Origin: Hyphodiscus hymeniophilus
Taxonomy: Eukaryota; Ascomycota; Leotiomycetes; Helotiales; Hyphodiscaceae
Reading direction: 5' to 3'
Length of the DNA stretch: 64,000 nucleotides
Assembly (NCBI GenBank): GCA_016508695.1
Contig: VNKQ01000007.1
Coordinates: 434,001 to 498,000, forward strand
Shown here: positions 11,442 to 22,830 of the stretch, piece by piece
How positions within the stretch are numbered: position 1 is the stretch's first letter
Layout of the letters: the number at the start of each line of letters is the position of its first letter
Notes under the pieces: generated by a model
The model's database searches: none
What the model saw: the letters and a program-made list of their open reading frames with translations, nothing else
Told to the model about the DNA's origin: nothing
Translations under genes and position numbers: made by a program

Positions 11442-11939
11442 TCAATGCTTATCGACAAGTGTGGCTCCATCGTCAGTATCCGCGAGGCTTTCCAACGGGT
11501 TGCAATCGAGATCTGGTTTAACGAGGTTCAGGAGGACGCCTTGCACGCCTATTGTTACGCGATAGCCTGCCAATCCGAGAAGAGCGACGATAACAAGGAC
11601 TAAATTGACGACCGCAAGTAGACAAAGGGGGATAACGTGCCAGAGCTGGACTCTTCGTAATGGACAACCGCTGGTTTTCTTCTGGTCGGCTTCTGGTTCC
11701 ATCATTCCGGCAAGCATGAAGCGGAGTGGGCATTTCTTCTCCGCAGGAGGTGGTACAATAACAACAGTGTCGGCCGAGGAGTTCGTGGACGAAGACACCG
11801 AGTCAGTATCGGTGTCTTTCTCTTTCTTGGACTTCTTGCCATGTGTAATTATTACATCGGACTGTCGCCGTGCTCGACTATTTGCGTAGTGCTTTTCTTT
11901 CTTTGAGCCAGCCATACCGAAACCGAGAAGGCTTGACAT
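11442..11939 (-). CDS. Small membrane protein, unknown function
   Basis: A single exon of 165 residues; the ATG at 11939 (MSSLLGFGMAGSKKEKHY) is chosen over an upstream in-frame ATG at 12017 because the added segment looks like leader sequence. The N-terminal half is basic and Ser/Thr/Asp-rich (a KKSKKEKDTDTD stretch). A proline-rich stretch follows (VVIVPPPAEKKCPL), then a strong transmembrane helix (HVIPLCLLAVVNLVLVIVALLGLAG) and a second weakly hydrophobic segment. I recognise no family. A small tail-anchored or two-helix protein is the simplest reading. It lies tail-to-tail with the DUF1446 remnant. Confidence 0.55.
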   Translation of the reverse strand: MSSLLGFGMAGSKKEKHYANSRARRQSDVIITHGKKSKKEKDTDTDSVSSSTNSSADTVVIVPPPAEKKCPLRFMLAGMMEPEADQKKTSGCPLRRVQLWHVIPLCLLAVVNLVLVIVALLGLAGYRVTIGVQGVLLNLVKPDLDCNPLESLADTDDGATLVDKH

Positions 11940-13067
11940 TGATTCTGTAAGGAAAATGGGATGAGTGTGGAGATTCAAATATTGGAGGTTCTTGGAGGTT
12001 CTTGAAGCCTTTATCAATGATCAATTGCAGGGTCAAGCCTTCAGCTGATACGAAGCTGAGTATATATCACAAGACAAAGCATCCCAAGATCGCAGCCTGA
12101 TTGAGGATCAATAATAGCCCAATGACAAGCTAAAGCCACAAACATCCAAAAGGCGTTTGGGGTTATAGCTTTATGTGAGCATACAAAGGGAGATACTGGT
12201 CTCACTTATGCGGCCGAGCTACGTGGCAGCAACTGAGAATTTGCTCACACACCACCATCTCACTCGGAGCCTTGTGAAGGTTTCAAAGAACGCATTGAAC
12301 GAGGTTCAAGCTTCCAAGCTGTTGGAGACCCCACCTTGCATAGACTCAAACTGCACCAATCATGCAGTGGGGGTGGGAAGTGTGGTAGGTCAGGCCATGA
12401 GGATGCATGAGGAGCATGCAAGCCATTGGGCTCGCAGTCCACGATAGGTGCCCAACTTCAAGGCACCGAGTCACGACAATTCGACAATTCCATGATTCCG
12501 GCAAGATAGGCCCACTCGGACTGACTCTCTAACACGAAGCATGCGTGAGATCGGAGAATTGTGAGCTGACTGCACAGAGACATTTCGATTAGAATAGAAC
12601 TCGAGCATTGCACATGAACGCATGGTGGGAGTCCTCCCTATCCACGCACTACCTTGATATCCCGAAATTCTTCTGTATAAAGACTCATGAGCCTAAGGAT
12701 GTAGCTTTCTCGCTGGATAAAGCCATTGATAACATGGAGTCGGATACGCAGAGGCAAGAATCATTAGAATTTAGCATTCTGTGGGAGCTATGGAGAGGAT
12801 ATCATTCAATAATAAGCTCCTTGGTAAGCTCAGAAAGGCTTCTGGCTTGGACTCACAGCATGGGGCGCTGAAAGACCTGAGCTTCAAATCCCCCGCCTTC
12901 CGCCAGGAACTGGTGGAGCTAGGTAAGCTTGGGAGAGGCACGTCACGATTTGCACCTTCATACAACATCAGTCCAAGCTACAGTCAACAGCTACAGCACA
13001 GCAAGTCTGTCGTCCACTTTGCAAACTCCTCCTTAATCTGCCAACCAACATACCATCTCGCCCCACC
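11940..13067. other. Divergent intergenic region
   Basis: This 1.1-kb stretch lies between two divergently transcribed genes and should contain both promoters. Open frames in it (for example 12608-12871) are short, overlap each other and carry no recognisable domain. A minor direct repeat of TTCTTGGAGG is at 11980-12005. Confidence 0.45.
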
Positions 13068-14330
13068 ATGGTACTTCAAAACTCCTCCGATGCGACCGAA
13101 GGTGATTCCTTCGATGAGAATCCTCCAACCTCAGATGATGACCCCTACTCGAGCTCCGCAACGCAAACAGTTCCTGCAAATTACATGATCAGTGGAGCGA
13201 CTCTCCCTCAGCCCATTCCTGTCTTCGGCTCTCTACTTGGCTTCAATCACGAGCGCTTCGTCAAGTTCTATACGGTGAGGATCGAACAGCATGCCCAATT
13301 ACTTAAGAGAGCGCCAACACAGCAGGAAGCAGAAGCTATTGCATACTGGGCGGCAAAGCAGTATTCCATAACTTCTTATGGAGGACCTGCGGGAATCTTA
13401 GCCGGCATGTGGAGAGCACGTAACACTCATGCGACAATGCGGTTTCCCTTCTGGCAGCCAAATCTCGAAAAGTTTCAATCGGAGCTATTTATAAGTGAAA
13501 GATTAGCGCTGCTGAGGGGGAATAGAGCAGCCATGGTGTGGCACTTTCTACGTTACGGTACTTACGCAGCCGTTGGCAAGAATATTAGTGACCTTTTATT
13601 TGGGAGCTACGCAATGTCTGTTGCTGCTGTTGGCGAAATGGGAGACACGAGACTGAAAGCCATGAGGGAGACCGCAGAACAACGGGCACAACAGCAGCGG
13701 GGAGGGCTTCCAGGTCCGAGGATGCCGGGTACAGCAGGGTCACCACGAGGTGGTAGGATGGAGCAAGGGCAGTCTCCTTCAAGGGATGATGCCAGCCCAA
13801 CCGGTGGAATTTTTCAAGAAGAGAGCAATGGGTTTGAAAAGGAGGCCTTCAGCACAAGTGATATTCCGCAGGGAACAGAGCAACCTTCAGTATCACCAAG
13901 TCGATGGCCTCAACCTCCTCGGCAAGCACCTGCCCATATACCGGCATCAACACAGCAGACACAAACCCAAGACGATCCATTCTTTGCATTCGATGACGCA
14001 TCTCCCACTGGCGGAGCAGGCGCAAGAGCGGATACTCCAAGTCAACAGCCCCAACGGCAAGGATCATCTTGGGAACGAGTGAGACAAGGTGCGGGAAGGG
14101 TCCCGGCTGGAAGGCAAACAGGTCCGGTGCCCACCGAACGACAAGCTGGAGGATGGGCGGGGGTGCGAGAGCAAGCAGAAAGTTCCACTGATAACGATGC
14201 ATTTCCAAGGGGCGGTTCGGAGAGGAATGGGGAAAAGAGCCAAGCCCAGGAGGAGTTTGATGCTCGAGTAGAGCGCGAAAGAAGGGGTGGAGAATTTAGT
14301 ACCGGCAGTGGTGATCAAAAGCGATGGTGA
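13068..14330 (+). CDS. Conserved fungal protein, unknown function
   Basis: A single exon encoding 420 residues with a good start context (CACCATGG). The N-terminal 45 residues are acidic and disordered. Residues about 45-225 form a compact, partly helical region (FGSLLGFNHERFVKFYTV, YSITSYGGPAGILAGMWRA, MVWHFLRYGTYAAVGKNISD). Two segments here, around GGPAGILAGMW and YGTYAAVGKNISDLLFGSYA, could be short membrane or amphipathic helices. From about 225 the protein is Gln/Pro/Gly/Arg-rich and disordered, with the motif DDASPTGG occurring twice. I recall similar uncharacterised proteins in other Leotiomycetes but cannot name a family; a membrane-associated organellar protein is only a guess. Confidence 0.75.
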   Translation: MVLQNSSDATEGDSFDENPPTSDDDPYSSSATQTVPANYMISGATLPQPIPVFGSLLGFNHERFVKFYTVRIEQHAQLLKRAPTQQEAEAIAYWAAKQYSITSYGGPAGILAGMWRARNTHATMRFPFWQPNLEKFQSELFISERLALLRGNRAAMVWHFLRYGTYAAVGKNISDLLFGSYAMSVAAVGEMGDTRLKAMRETAEQRAQQQRGGLPGPRMPGTAGSPRGGRMEQGQSPSRDDASPTGGIFQEESNGFEKEAFSTSDIPQGTEQPSVSPSRWPQPPRQAPAHIPASTQQTQTQDDPFFAFDDASPTGGAGARADTPSQQPQRQGSSWERVRQGAGRVPAGRQTGPVPTERQAGGWAGVREQAESSTDNDAFPRGGSERNGEKSQAQEEFDARVERERRGGEFSTGSGDQKRW

Positions 14331-14639
14331 AATGTAATATAACATAAAATCCTGGAGCCCTAAGCTCTCATGTAGAATATAAAGGGGTTTTGACAGGCTC
14401 GACGCCAATGTCAAGACGAAAAAACGAACTTGTGTCATCCTCTCATAGTTACAAGGCGAAGATTTCAGACTCGATGCTTGAAGAGGTGCCAGATTTCGTA
14501 CATATTATATCAATGCTGCGGGAAGTCCAATTCGCGCCTCGCCCCTCCATGAAGCTCGGCTCGTAGCGCTCGCCTTCCCAAGTTCAGCAACCTTCCATTA
14601 AATATCAAACTACCTTTCCACGTCTCAACGAACAACAAA

Positions 14640-15798
14640 ATGGCAGATCGCGCAACAGCCTCCTCCCACCACAAGCGTTCACGCTCACGATCCCCACGTC
14701 GTCGCGACTCAAGCCGTCTGGATTCCTACCGTACACGATCCCCACCACACCGACATCACCAAAAACGAAAGCACAACCACACAGACAACATCGCGCCCGC
14801 GGTCCTGCCTTTCCACTCTCGAGAGCTTACGAAACGAGACTATGAAGCCTTCAAACCTATGTTTGCGTTATATTTGGATATTCAGAAAGGCAAGCAGCTC
14901 GACGAGTTAGAGGAGCATGAGATACGCGGGAGGTGGAAAAGCTTTTTGGGAAAGTGGTAAGGATTCAATTCTTGTCAATCGATTTCTTTGGGAGGGTGTG
15001 TACTTCGCAGGGGAAAGACGAGGCTAACATGTGTGAGGAATCGTGGAGAACTGGCTGAGGGCTGGTACGACCCCTCAACGTTAGAGAAAGCCCGACAGTC
15101 AGAACATTCCTTTACGGACAATGCAAGAGCTTCAATGTCAGGCGAAATACCCAGATCACCCATCAAATCGACGAATATTTCACCTAGGGCAACAATGAAG
15201 CCGACTAGGGAGGAAGAGAGTGAGAGCGATGATTCGGTGGGTCCTACGCTGCCGGGACACGATGCTCGATCGAGACGGAATCGAGTCGGTCCTAGTATAC
15301 CCAATCTCCAGGATCTGGAGCTCAAGAGAGGTACAACTTTACCCTACAGTCAATATTGAAAGTCGCTAAAGTTATTTAGAAATGGCAGCGGAAGACGGAC
15401 TTGCAGCACGAGACGATATACGCTACGAACGTAAACTGGATCGCAAAGCGCAGAAAACGGCACTCGACGAATTAGTCCCTCGAGCTGAGGCTGGTACTCG
15501 CGAACGCCAATTGGAGAAGAAGAAAGAAGTGAACGAGAAGATGAGAGGTTTCCGGGAGAGGAGTCCTGGGGCGGCGGAAGTGCCAGATACTGAGTTGATG
15601 GGTGGTGGGGACTCGATTGGGGATTTCAAGAAGGTGAAGCAGGAAGCGGAGAGGAAGAAGACAGAGAGAGAGGTTAGGAAGGAAGAAATTCTCAGGGCGA
15701 GGATGGCGGAGAGGGAGGAGAGAATGAGTGAGTATAGGGCGAAAGAGGATAAAACTATGGATATGTTGAGATCTTTGGCCAAGCAGAGGTTTGGATGA
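14640..15798 (+). CDS. Arg/Ser-rich, coiled-coil nuclear protein (HEL117-like)
   Basis: Exons 14640-14956, 15038-15330 and 15380-15798 encode 342 residues. The N terminus is an RS/RH-rich, probably nuclear-localising segment (HKRSRSRSPRRRDSSRLDS). A conserved core (FHSRELTKRDYEAFKPMFAL, then WNRGELAEGWYDP) follows. The C-terminal half is a charged coiled coil (DDIRYERKLDRKAQKT; KKVKQEAERKKTEREVRKEE). It resembles fungal proteins usually labelled HEL117 or RNA-helicase-like, although no helicase motif is present; a role in splicing or mRNA metabolism is inferred from the RS-type domain only. An alternative 3' splice site at 15010 would stay in frame and insert nine residues; the site at 15037 is preferred because of the adjacent CTAAC branch point and the uninterrupted WNRGELAEG motif. 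Confidence 0.8.
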
Positions 15799-16205
15799 GA
15801 AGATGTTTCACGCGGTGCATTTCCACTGAAATCCGGATGCAGGAGGATCAGGGTTTGGCTGCCTTTGGGGACTCTCAAGCACCGACGACCTCGAGTAGGC
15901 ATTTTGCCTCTTTCAATTTGGTCACGGCAGCCTAGCTGTATGTACGCGGTAGCAAGGACTTGCAGGTAATGTCGAAAATGAAGAAACCAAGATTGAGTTG
16001 CGATATATACTATTCCTCCATATATGATGTCGAGTCGGGACGGAAACAGAAACAATTTTCAAAATGCCTTCCAGTCTGGGGTCCAGATTTGACAGCCTCG
16101 TGGCTTCAGCCTTGCATGACTGGGTCCGAAGCTAAAAAGCTATCATTATCAACTGCTTTTCAACTAGGCAATCCTGATTTCAATTGCATCAGCACCAACA
16201 ACTGT

Positions 16206-17460
16206 ATGGAAAGCCTATTTCCAAGACTCTGTACAGCCTCCAGAGTCAATGGCGCATCTCTCAGAGCGGGGTGGAAATGCCAGCGGTGTAGATATCTGAG
16301 CACCACCAACTTCCTCCGCGCAAAGCCTAGCAAGACCACACCCAATAAGGTACAGCCTATCAAGATACAGCCTACACAGTCAAAGTCATTAGAATACAGG
16401 TACGGATGTCTAATACTGCTTATGGATTTCTAAAGAGCTAATTGGGAGCACACAGAACACCAGCCCGAAGAGCACCTCCACCACCCCCTCCTCCAAAACC
16501 CAATCCCCTCAAACACCGCGTCGTACCAATATTTCTTGGTAGCATCACCCTCGTAATCTTCTCGGGCTACTGCACATACCTCTTCGTATCCCTTCCCCGC
16601 GATCCTCCCCATCCTGTCCAATCTGCTCCATCAGCGCAGCCAGATGTTTCCTCGCGCTACAACGCGATCGCCTCGAAGTTTGACTCGGAGGTCGATTTCA
16701 ATGAAACGCTTATGCGGCTACCTTCCCTGAGACGGAAACTAGTTTCCCGGGCTCACGGGGATGTGTTGGAGGTATCCATAGGCACGGGCCGGAATCTCGA
16801 ATATTACGACTGGGGTTTCCAGGGCTATAATGGAGTCGGGAAGGTAGCGAGCACGGGGGGATAAAGAGGGGGAAGGTCAGGAGTTTCACGGCTGTTGACA
16901 AGAGCGGGGAGATGCTGGAGGTTGCGCATGAGAAGTTCTCGAGGATGTTCCCAGGTATTCTCGGGCTGAGATGGGTCATTGGAGATGCGGAGGGGGAGAT
17001 TCCTGCGCCGCCTAAGAATGCGGATGAGAGAAGTGGGAATCTTGTAGGGAAGAAATATGACACTATCGTGCAGACGATGGGCCTTTGTAGTGTGGGGGAT
17101 CCGGTCGGCTTGTTGCGGAACCTGGGGGGTGTGGTGAAGGAGGAGGATGGGAGGATCCTCTTGTTGGAGCATGGGAGGGGCACCTGGGAGTGGCTGAATG
17201 GTGTCTTGGATCGCTTTGCTGAGGGCCATGCGAAAGAGTTTGGGTGCTGGTGGAATAGAGACTTGGGGGCTATTGTAAGGGAGAGTGGGTTGGAGGTTGT
17301 AGAGATGAAGACGATTTGGTGGCATGGTGGAACGACTTGGTGGATGGAGCTGAAGAAACCGAAGAGAGCTGAAGAAGACAAGGTGAAAAATGAGGCACGA
17401 GTACACGCCCAAGAAATTTTGAAAGCGCCGGAGAAGGAAGTCAATAAGAAAGGGTGGTAG
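16206..17460 (+). CDS. OMS1-like mitochondrial methyltransferase, frameshifted
   Basis: Exon 1 (16206-16399) gives a basic mitochondrial-type presequence and linker. Exon 2 (from 16456) starts with a proline run and a transmembrane helix (VVPIFLGSITLVIFSGYCTY). A class I SAM-dependent methyltransferase domain follows, with motif I LEVSIGTGRNLEYYDW, AVDKSGEMLEVA, VIGDAEGEIP, YDTIVQTMGLCSV and RILLLEHGRG. The layout matches yeast Oms1, an inner-membrane methyltransferase-like protein. The frame breaks in a run of six G at 16855-16860: upstream reading reaches a stop at 16862, while downstream reading is intact to 17460 in the next frame. One missing G would reconcile the two halves; no intron of plausible size fits. 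This is either a sequence error or a recent inactivating deletion. Confidence 0.8.
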
Positions 17461-20400
17461 TAGATGTATCAGCTACCGAATATTCGAATACGGCTTTGGC
17501 AAAGCGATCTTCTACGCTGCATAAGGTAGTAAACGCTACCATCCGAGCACGCGACAATTTCTGTCTCTCGAGCTCCGAAATATTGCGCCGTCTCTGGTGA
17601 GTGGCCAAGCTCAAGAGAGTCGCAAGGCAATCCCTAGACTTTCAAAATGTGCGAGTATAGGATGTGAATCCTTGGTCTCCGGGGGTGGTGGGATGCTGCC
17701 GAACTTCGCTCTCCGAATTTTGAATTGCTTTAGTGAAACTGCATCTTGCGTGTTTGTTCCACCACGACAGAATTCCAGCTCAGCACCTGCAGAGTCATTA
17801 GTACCCAATTTTCCAAGACATGTGAGCCAGTGGAAGCCACGCCTACTGAATCGGGAGAATTAAAAGTCGCGTTTATCGATAATTCCATGACTTACTCAAA
17901 CAATATTGCTTCTCTTCCAAAGCGCCAAGATACGATGGAGGACTTGAACGCGAGAACAACGACGAGGATAAGAATGGTAACATGGACTGCTTTGAGAAGT
18001 GTCTTAATCGCTCAAAAGATTCACTCGAATTAGGTCCGTGATATACTCTATGCATTTGTCTGTTCTGGCTCATTGTCGTATGTTTTTCTACCCGAAACGT
18101 TATTGTGTGTTCTTTAGGACGAGAGAGGAACTTTGACGGCCAATCATCCGAAGTAGAGGTTGTTGAGGGGGGTTTTGTTTATTTCCATTGATACACGTGG
18201 TACGTACCTATGTGGCTAGGCGAGGGGGTTTGAGCTGAGGTACAGTAGAGCTGGCTACTACTGTATTTTCTCAAGGGCTCGTGCCTGGACGTCACGATAG
18301 TGTGCCGCAGCTGCCAATATCACACCGAATCAATCACAAATTCAACGAGTCACTCATCCCCAAAAATGCAAGGCTTCGAATGCAGATGTGCTTCAGATTT
18401 GCCTGATGCTGAGCAGTCAAACACACCTCCCAGTGCAAGAGAAGCAAAGACAGGATCCATTTGTAAGGAACCCTGGATATCCAACGGACGTACGGAATCT
18501 CCCATTCCATATCGCGGGCCTGTTTTGGGCTCTCCACATCACACAACTGAATCAACCCAGATTTAAACCAGCCCGTTACTTTGCCAATACCAGAAACATC
18601 GTTCCTTCTTTCCGACAGAGTATGCAATAAGAAATCGCCGACTTGTTGCCTCTGGTACGGGGCAGAGAATCCAGCTCGTAGTTACAGGCCGTCCCAACCC
18701 GCCATCGGAAGTATTACGCCTGGATCGAATCTCAGTGTGGTCTGGCTTTGAACTGCCCTGTCGGACGGGAACTACCGATTCGGTACGTGGTCTTTCTTCA
18801 ACCATGCATTGAAGATCCCTGCCTACAGGTCAAAGAGATGCCGAGGCAACCAGCGACAAAGTACTCGAAAAGAGAAATAGGGGTTTTAGTAGAGAGCATG
18901 AGCGGTTGGGCACATATCGTTCCAGATATCTCAAAGCCCAGGTATCATAGGTACCAAGGTTTCGGACCCAGAACCGCATGGCATCAGCTGACTAGAGATA
19001 TGTGAAGCACATTTGAGTTCAACTTATTTTCTCGAAGCCACTAAGCACGAGTCTCAAAGTTCAAACAATGTGGCAGAAAATTGCCATGCTGGAGCGTTTC
19101 TCGAATTGTACGTAGTGTAAAAGTGAGTTTGAAATATCGACCAACTTATGGCCTCAACCGGCCGAATTCATTGATATTGAGTAGGAAGAAGCTCATCGAT
19201 CATGGAACGATGAGATGGTCAACGTGATCGAGGAGAGCGTCAGCAGAAACATTGGCAATCTACAAGACCTCAACTGGAAGGTGAGAGGAGGACTGCTAGC
19301 TCGTAACATCAATACTGCAACAATCCACGCTGATGATTGAGTGGCAACGAGCAGTACATCACCTCTCGATCCACCTTCCGTATAACGATATCCGGAGAAG
19401 ACTGAATAGGAATGTTATTTGTGATCTGCATCCCCATGAATGAACAAGAGTCTTCGCATAGCACAGTATTTATTTCACTAGTGGCCATTCGTGAAGATAC
19501 ACGGAAATTGACCTCCTTTATGGCCTTGGAGCTGGCGGATCATGCAGCTCCAGATCATGTTGATGACTGATGAGTACAAAATTAATCCACTTCTACCCGG
19601 ATCACTCTCTTGTCCATCCGTATCATACAGCTGAGAATAGACTCGTCTACTATTGACAATTCCATCGAGGAACGAAGATTGATGACCCTGTGATGCGAGC
19701 ACCAACTTGATATTGAGAAGGCCACAAATAAGGAGGAGACTTCTTCCATTCCTTTTCCAACCGGCGTTATTTGGAAAATTGTACGGACGATCAAACGACG
19801 AAGAAAGAAATGCTGATCTTATTGACTTCCCCATTTTCTCTGTGGCAGAAAATAGATCGTCATATTTCTCACTCGCTGTGAAAAACGCGGATTCATAGTG
19901 TACGAGATAATTTTTGGAGTGAAAACACTCTGAATGTGAGCTTAAGGCGGAGAGTCTCTCCGTGTTGGCTCCCGTACATACACAACACGCTCGTGTGTTT
20001 GACGTCGTATGCGCTCCCTTTGCAAGCGTAGATTATACGGAACGTATTCCGCTATACTCTTTCGACATGCTCAGCCCATGCGAACACCCGATTTCAACTC
20101 AGAATATCTGTGAACACTGTTTCTGTTGTGTAATTGGCGAAATACTTTCTCCGAGGGCAGTCAGTGTAACAAAATGGAGGGAAGGTTTGGATCCGAGTGG
20201 AATAACTGGGGAAGACTTTACCATACTCGCGACTCTGGGTATATCTACTTCGGGAATCTTGGGCCCTGGCATGCAGAGACGGGCATCGAGTGGGCAGGGG
20301 TGTCGCCGAACTCAGGTAGATTGTCCCCTTGAGAAGATGATGGGGTAGCTTGAGCGAGGGGCCAGAGAGTTTCTGTGACTGTTCTCGCAATGTGATTTGT

Positions 20401-22830
20401 GTCTTCGTAGGATACCGAGTACCATATCAAAGCCTGATCTGAGCTGAGGGATAGTCTCCTGGTAACATGTACGAAGTACATGGTACTTGTTACAGGCTCC
20501 TTCTCCAGACACTGGAGGACATTGAAGTGGCATGTGCGACTTGTGAGTGACGTCCACCACATCTTGACCGCCTCCAAGCCTTACCACTGTTGCTTACCAG
20601 CAGATCTCCCATAATCCCAATCTCTGAAATCGCATCTCACTGGAGCGGCCTCCTGCAGACTGCAACTTCTCCCACACCGATTATGCAGGTAGATAGCGGT
20701 GTCCCCAAAGTGTGGAGGGGCTTCCTATGCACGCTGCAGCCCAGCCTTGATCTCGAGCCGATACTGCCTGTGGCACGAGGGCGGTGAGACTGCATGGGCT
20801 GATTGGGTGGGCAGACTACCGCAGAGTTCTTCTTTTCTGAGCAAAGAGGGGTTTCTCTCGTTGTTCCCTGGGTTATTTGGTCTCGAGTGGTGCAGGCTGG
20901 TAGCAGTGGTACGCTATGTATCATCTGCCATGCAGGGCTAATGCATGATGCATACTAATAAAGCTTTGGTGTGTCTCGCCGAGAACTTAGCGGGTGTGTG
21001 CTGACCTCGAAGCTCATCTGTTGCGATGATGGAGATGCAGTGTGGGTGTGGATCGGAGAAATACAGTACTGGACCCTCCGCAAGGTACTCGTAGTCAGCG
21101 CCCGTTAGATGAGGCGCCCGAGGATTCGAGTTGATTTCTTGGAACGAGATGGAACGCAACGCAAGCATGAGCACCTTCAAAACAAACATTATGTTGGCAA
21201 GGCGCTTTTCAGGGTCGTATCCATTTCATTTGCGGATGAAAGTTGCAGTGGCTCTGTTTGCAACGGGTATTTTGAAGTCTCAGGACGACACGCCACGAGT
21301 CATAACTCTCGAATTTGTCGAAAAAGACGTGAAAAGGGGGTGTGGAGTCGATTGAACGGCCAGAGGTGATTGACCTTGAGCAACTGAAAGCGGCATACTT
21401 CTCGATCGTGGTGCTCCGGATGCAGTGGTTGAAAATAGTTATTGATGACGGTACACCACCTCACCACTTACTTACTTCCCAATTCTTACAAGCCTTTGCA
21501 TTGCATGGACTTGCAAGCCCGCAGTACACGAATCATGGAGGGCCGTGGTGAACTCTAAGAAGAGAGAACAGACTCTTACAAGCAGTCAATCGTATCTCTT
21601 TTATTTCGGATCTCTCTATCTCTCTCTTTCCGCCCGAGTAGGATTTCATGGCTGGTGCCGTCAGCCTGTCCAACAGAAGCTGATGGCGCCGGGTAGGTCA
21701 AGCCGTGGGTCTACAAACTCTACTAGTTTTACTTTTTACTACGAGGGGGTATCCGCAATGGCCATGGTCACCTTTTTGGATATCCGACCACTGACCAGCC
21801 CATACGACGCTTGGCTTCTTCGGTGCGGAAGGCTATGAAAATTTCTGGAAGGCTCAGGGTTCTGTGCTGTGTTTGGTTTGTTTTGTTCCGCGGACAAGGC
21901 GGCGACACGGGGCTACATCATAATGTGAGCGTTATGAATGGTTACACCTGCAAGGCTAGATTGTTTGCGGTTAACATATGCCGACCGGAACCTTGGGCGA
22001 AGTGGATCGTGAGTGATGTATTGAGGTGAAGCTAGCCAAGGGCTCCATCGACTTGACGTACCTTTCGACTCTTCGTATTATTGAAGCTTGGACTTGAGAT
22101 GCAAAGGGGGGAGGAAAGCGAGACGAGGTGCAGCGACTATAGAACAGAGAGGAGGCAGAAGAACGGGAGGGCCGATGGACCTCAAAGACTCTAAAAGTTA
22201 GAGTTGCTGCAATAGTGATGACTGTTGATCTATGTGCGGGAAGAGGTAAGCAAGCCCTCGAGATATCTCCATATATGGAAAACCTAGCCGTACTTGACAG
22301 TCTTTTCTTTATCCCGGCCTTACCGATGATGTATTCTTACTGGGGAAAGTGGTTGATCTACATGTACTACATGCCGTCAAGCAGATGAGATGGTTTCAAC
22401 TCTATCCAGAATGAAGTCACTTCTACTTTATCCAAGGCTATCATATCCTCTAGCAGGCTAAGTGGTTCGTTCCATCCAACCGAAAGAACGCTGGCCCCTC
22501 CTCTTCCTTCCCTTTCAAGTACGAGGTGTAGAGATCCTGTCATAGTTATGGTGATTCGTCACGCCAGAGCTCACCTTGTCTGAAAGAGGGGAGTAGATGT
22601 TGGGCTTCTCTACACCAGAGGAGTTGATGTTGTCTTCTCTGCGCATTCAGGGGTTGATCATACACCCTCAATATGCTACCAAAGACCCCGATCTCCATCC
22701 AAACAAACAAAACAAACAAACAAACAAACAAATAAGCGAACAACACACCAATAAGCAATTCTCGCTTTCGCTGCGATCAGAAATTCAGAATGCATACCCT
22801 TCGTACATGACATGACTTGACATTTTACAC
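17461..22830. other. Gene-poor region, about 5.4 kb
   Basis: Both strands were read. All frames are short (under about 130 codons) and overlap one another, with no recognisable domain, signal peptide or consistent splice structure. No terminal repeats or transposon proteins are visible. Base composition looks average rather than AT-rich, so it does not look like a typical RIP-destroyed island. It may hold non-coding RNA, diverged remnants or distal regulatory DNA for the GDS1-like gene. Confidence 0.5.
22701..22733 (+). repeat. (AAAC)n simple repeat
   Basis: About eight copies of AAAC/CAAA, with one interrupted unit, occupy 22701-22733. This is an ordinary microsatellite in intergenic DNA. 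Confidence 0.9.

Noticed and set aside
14957..15037. Alternative acceptor at 15010 in the HEL117-like gene
   Set aside because: In frame, but it inserts nine residues into the conserved WNRGELAEG motif and lacks the CTAAC branch point of the preferred site.
15423..16055. A 210-codon minus-strand frame
   Set aside because: Mostly antisense to the coiled-coil exon of the HEL117-like gene; composition is the mirror of Glu/Lys/Arg codons.
16710..17444. A 244-codon minus-strand frame opposite the OMS1-like gene
   Set aside because: The plus strand carries clear methyltransferase motifs; the minus-strand frame is their shadow.
22560..22820. Minus-strand frame rich in Phe/Leu/Cys/Val over the AAAC repeat
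   Set aside because: The hydrophobic look comes from translating the GTTT microsatellite, not from a real membrane segment.
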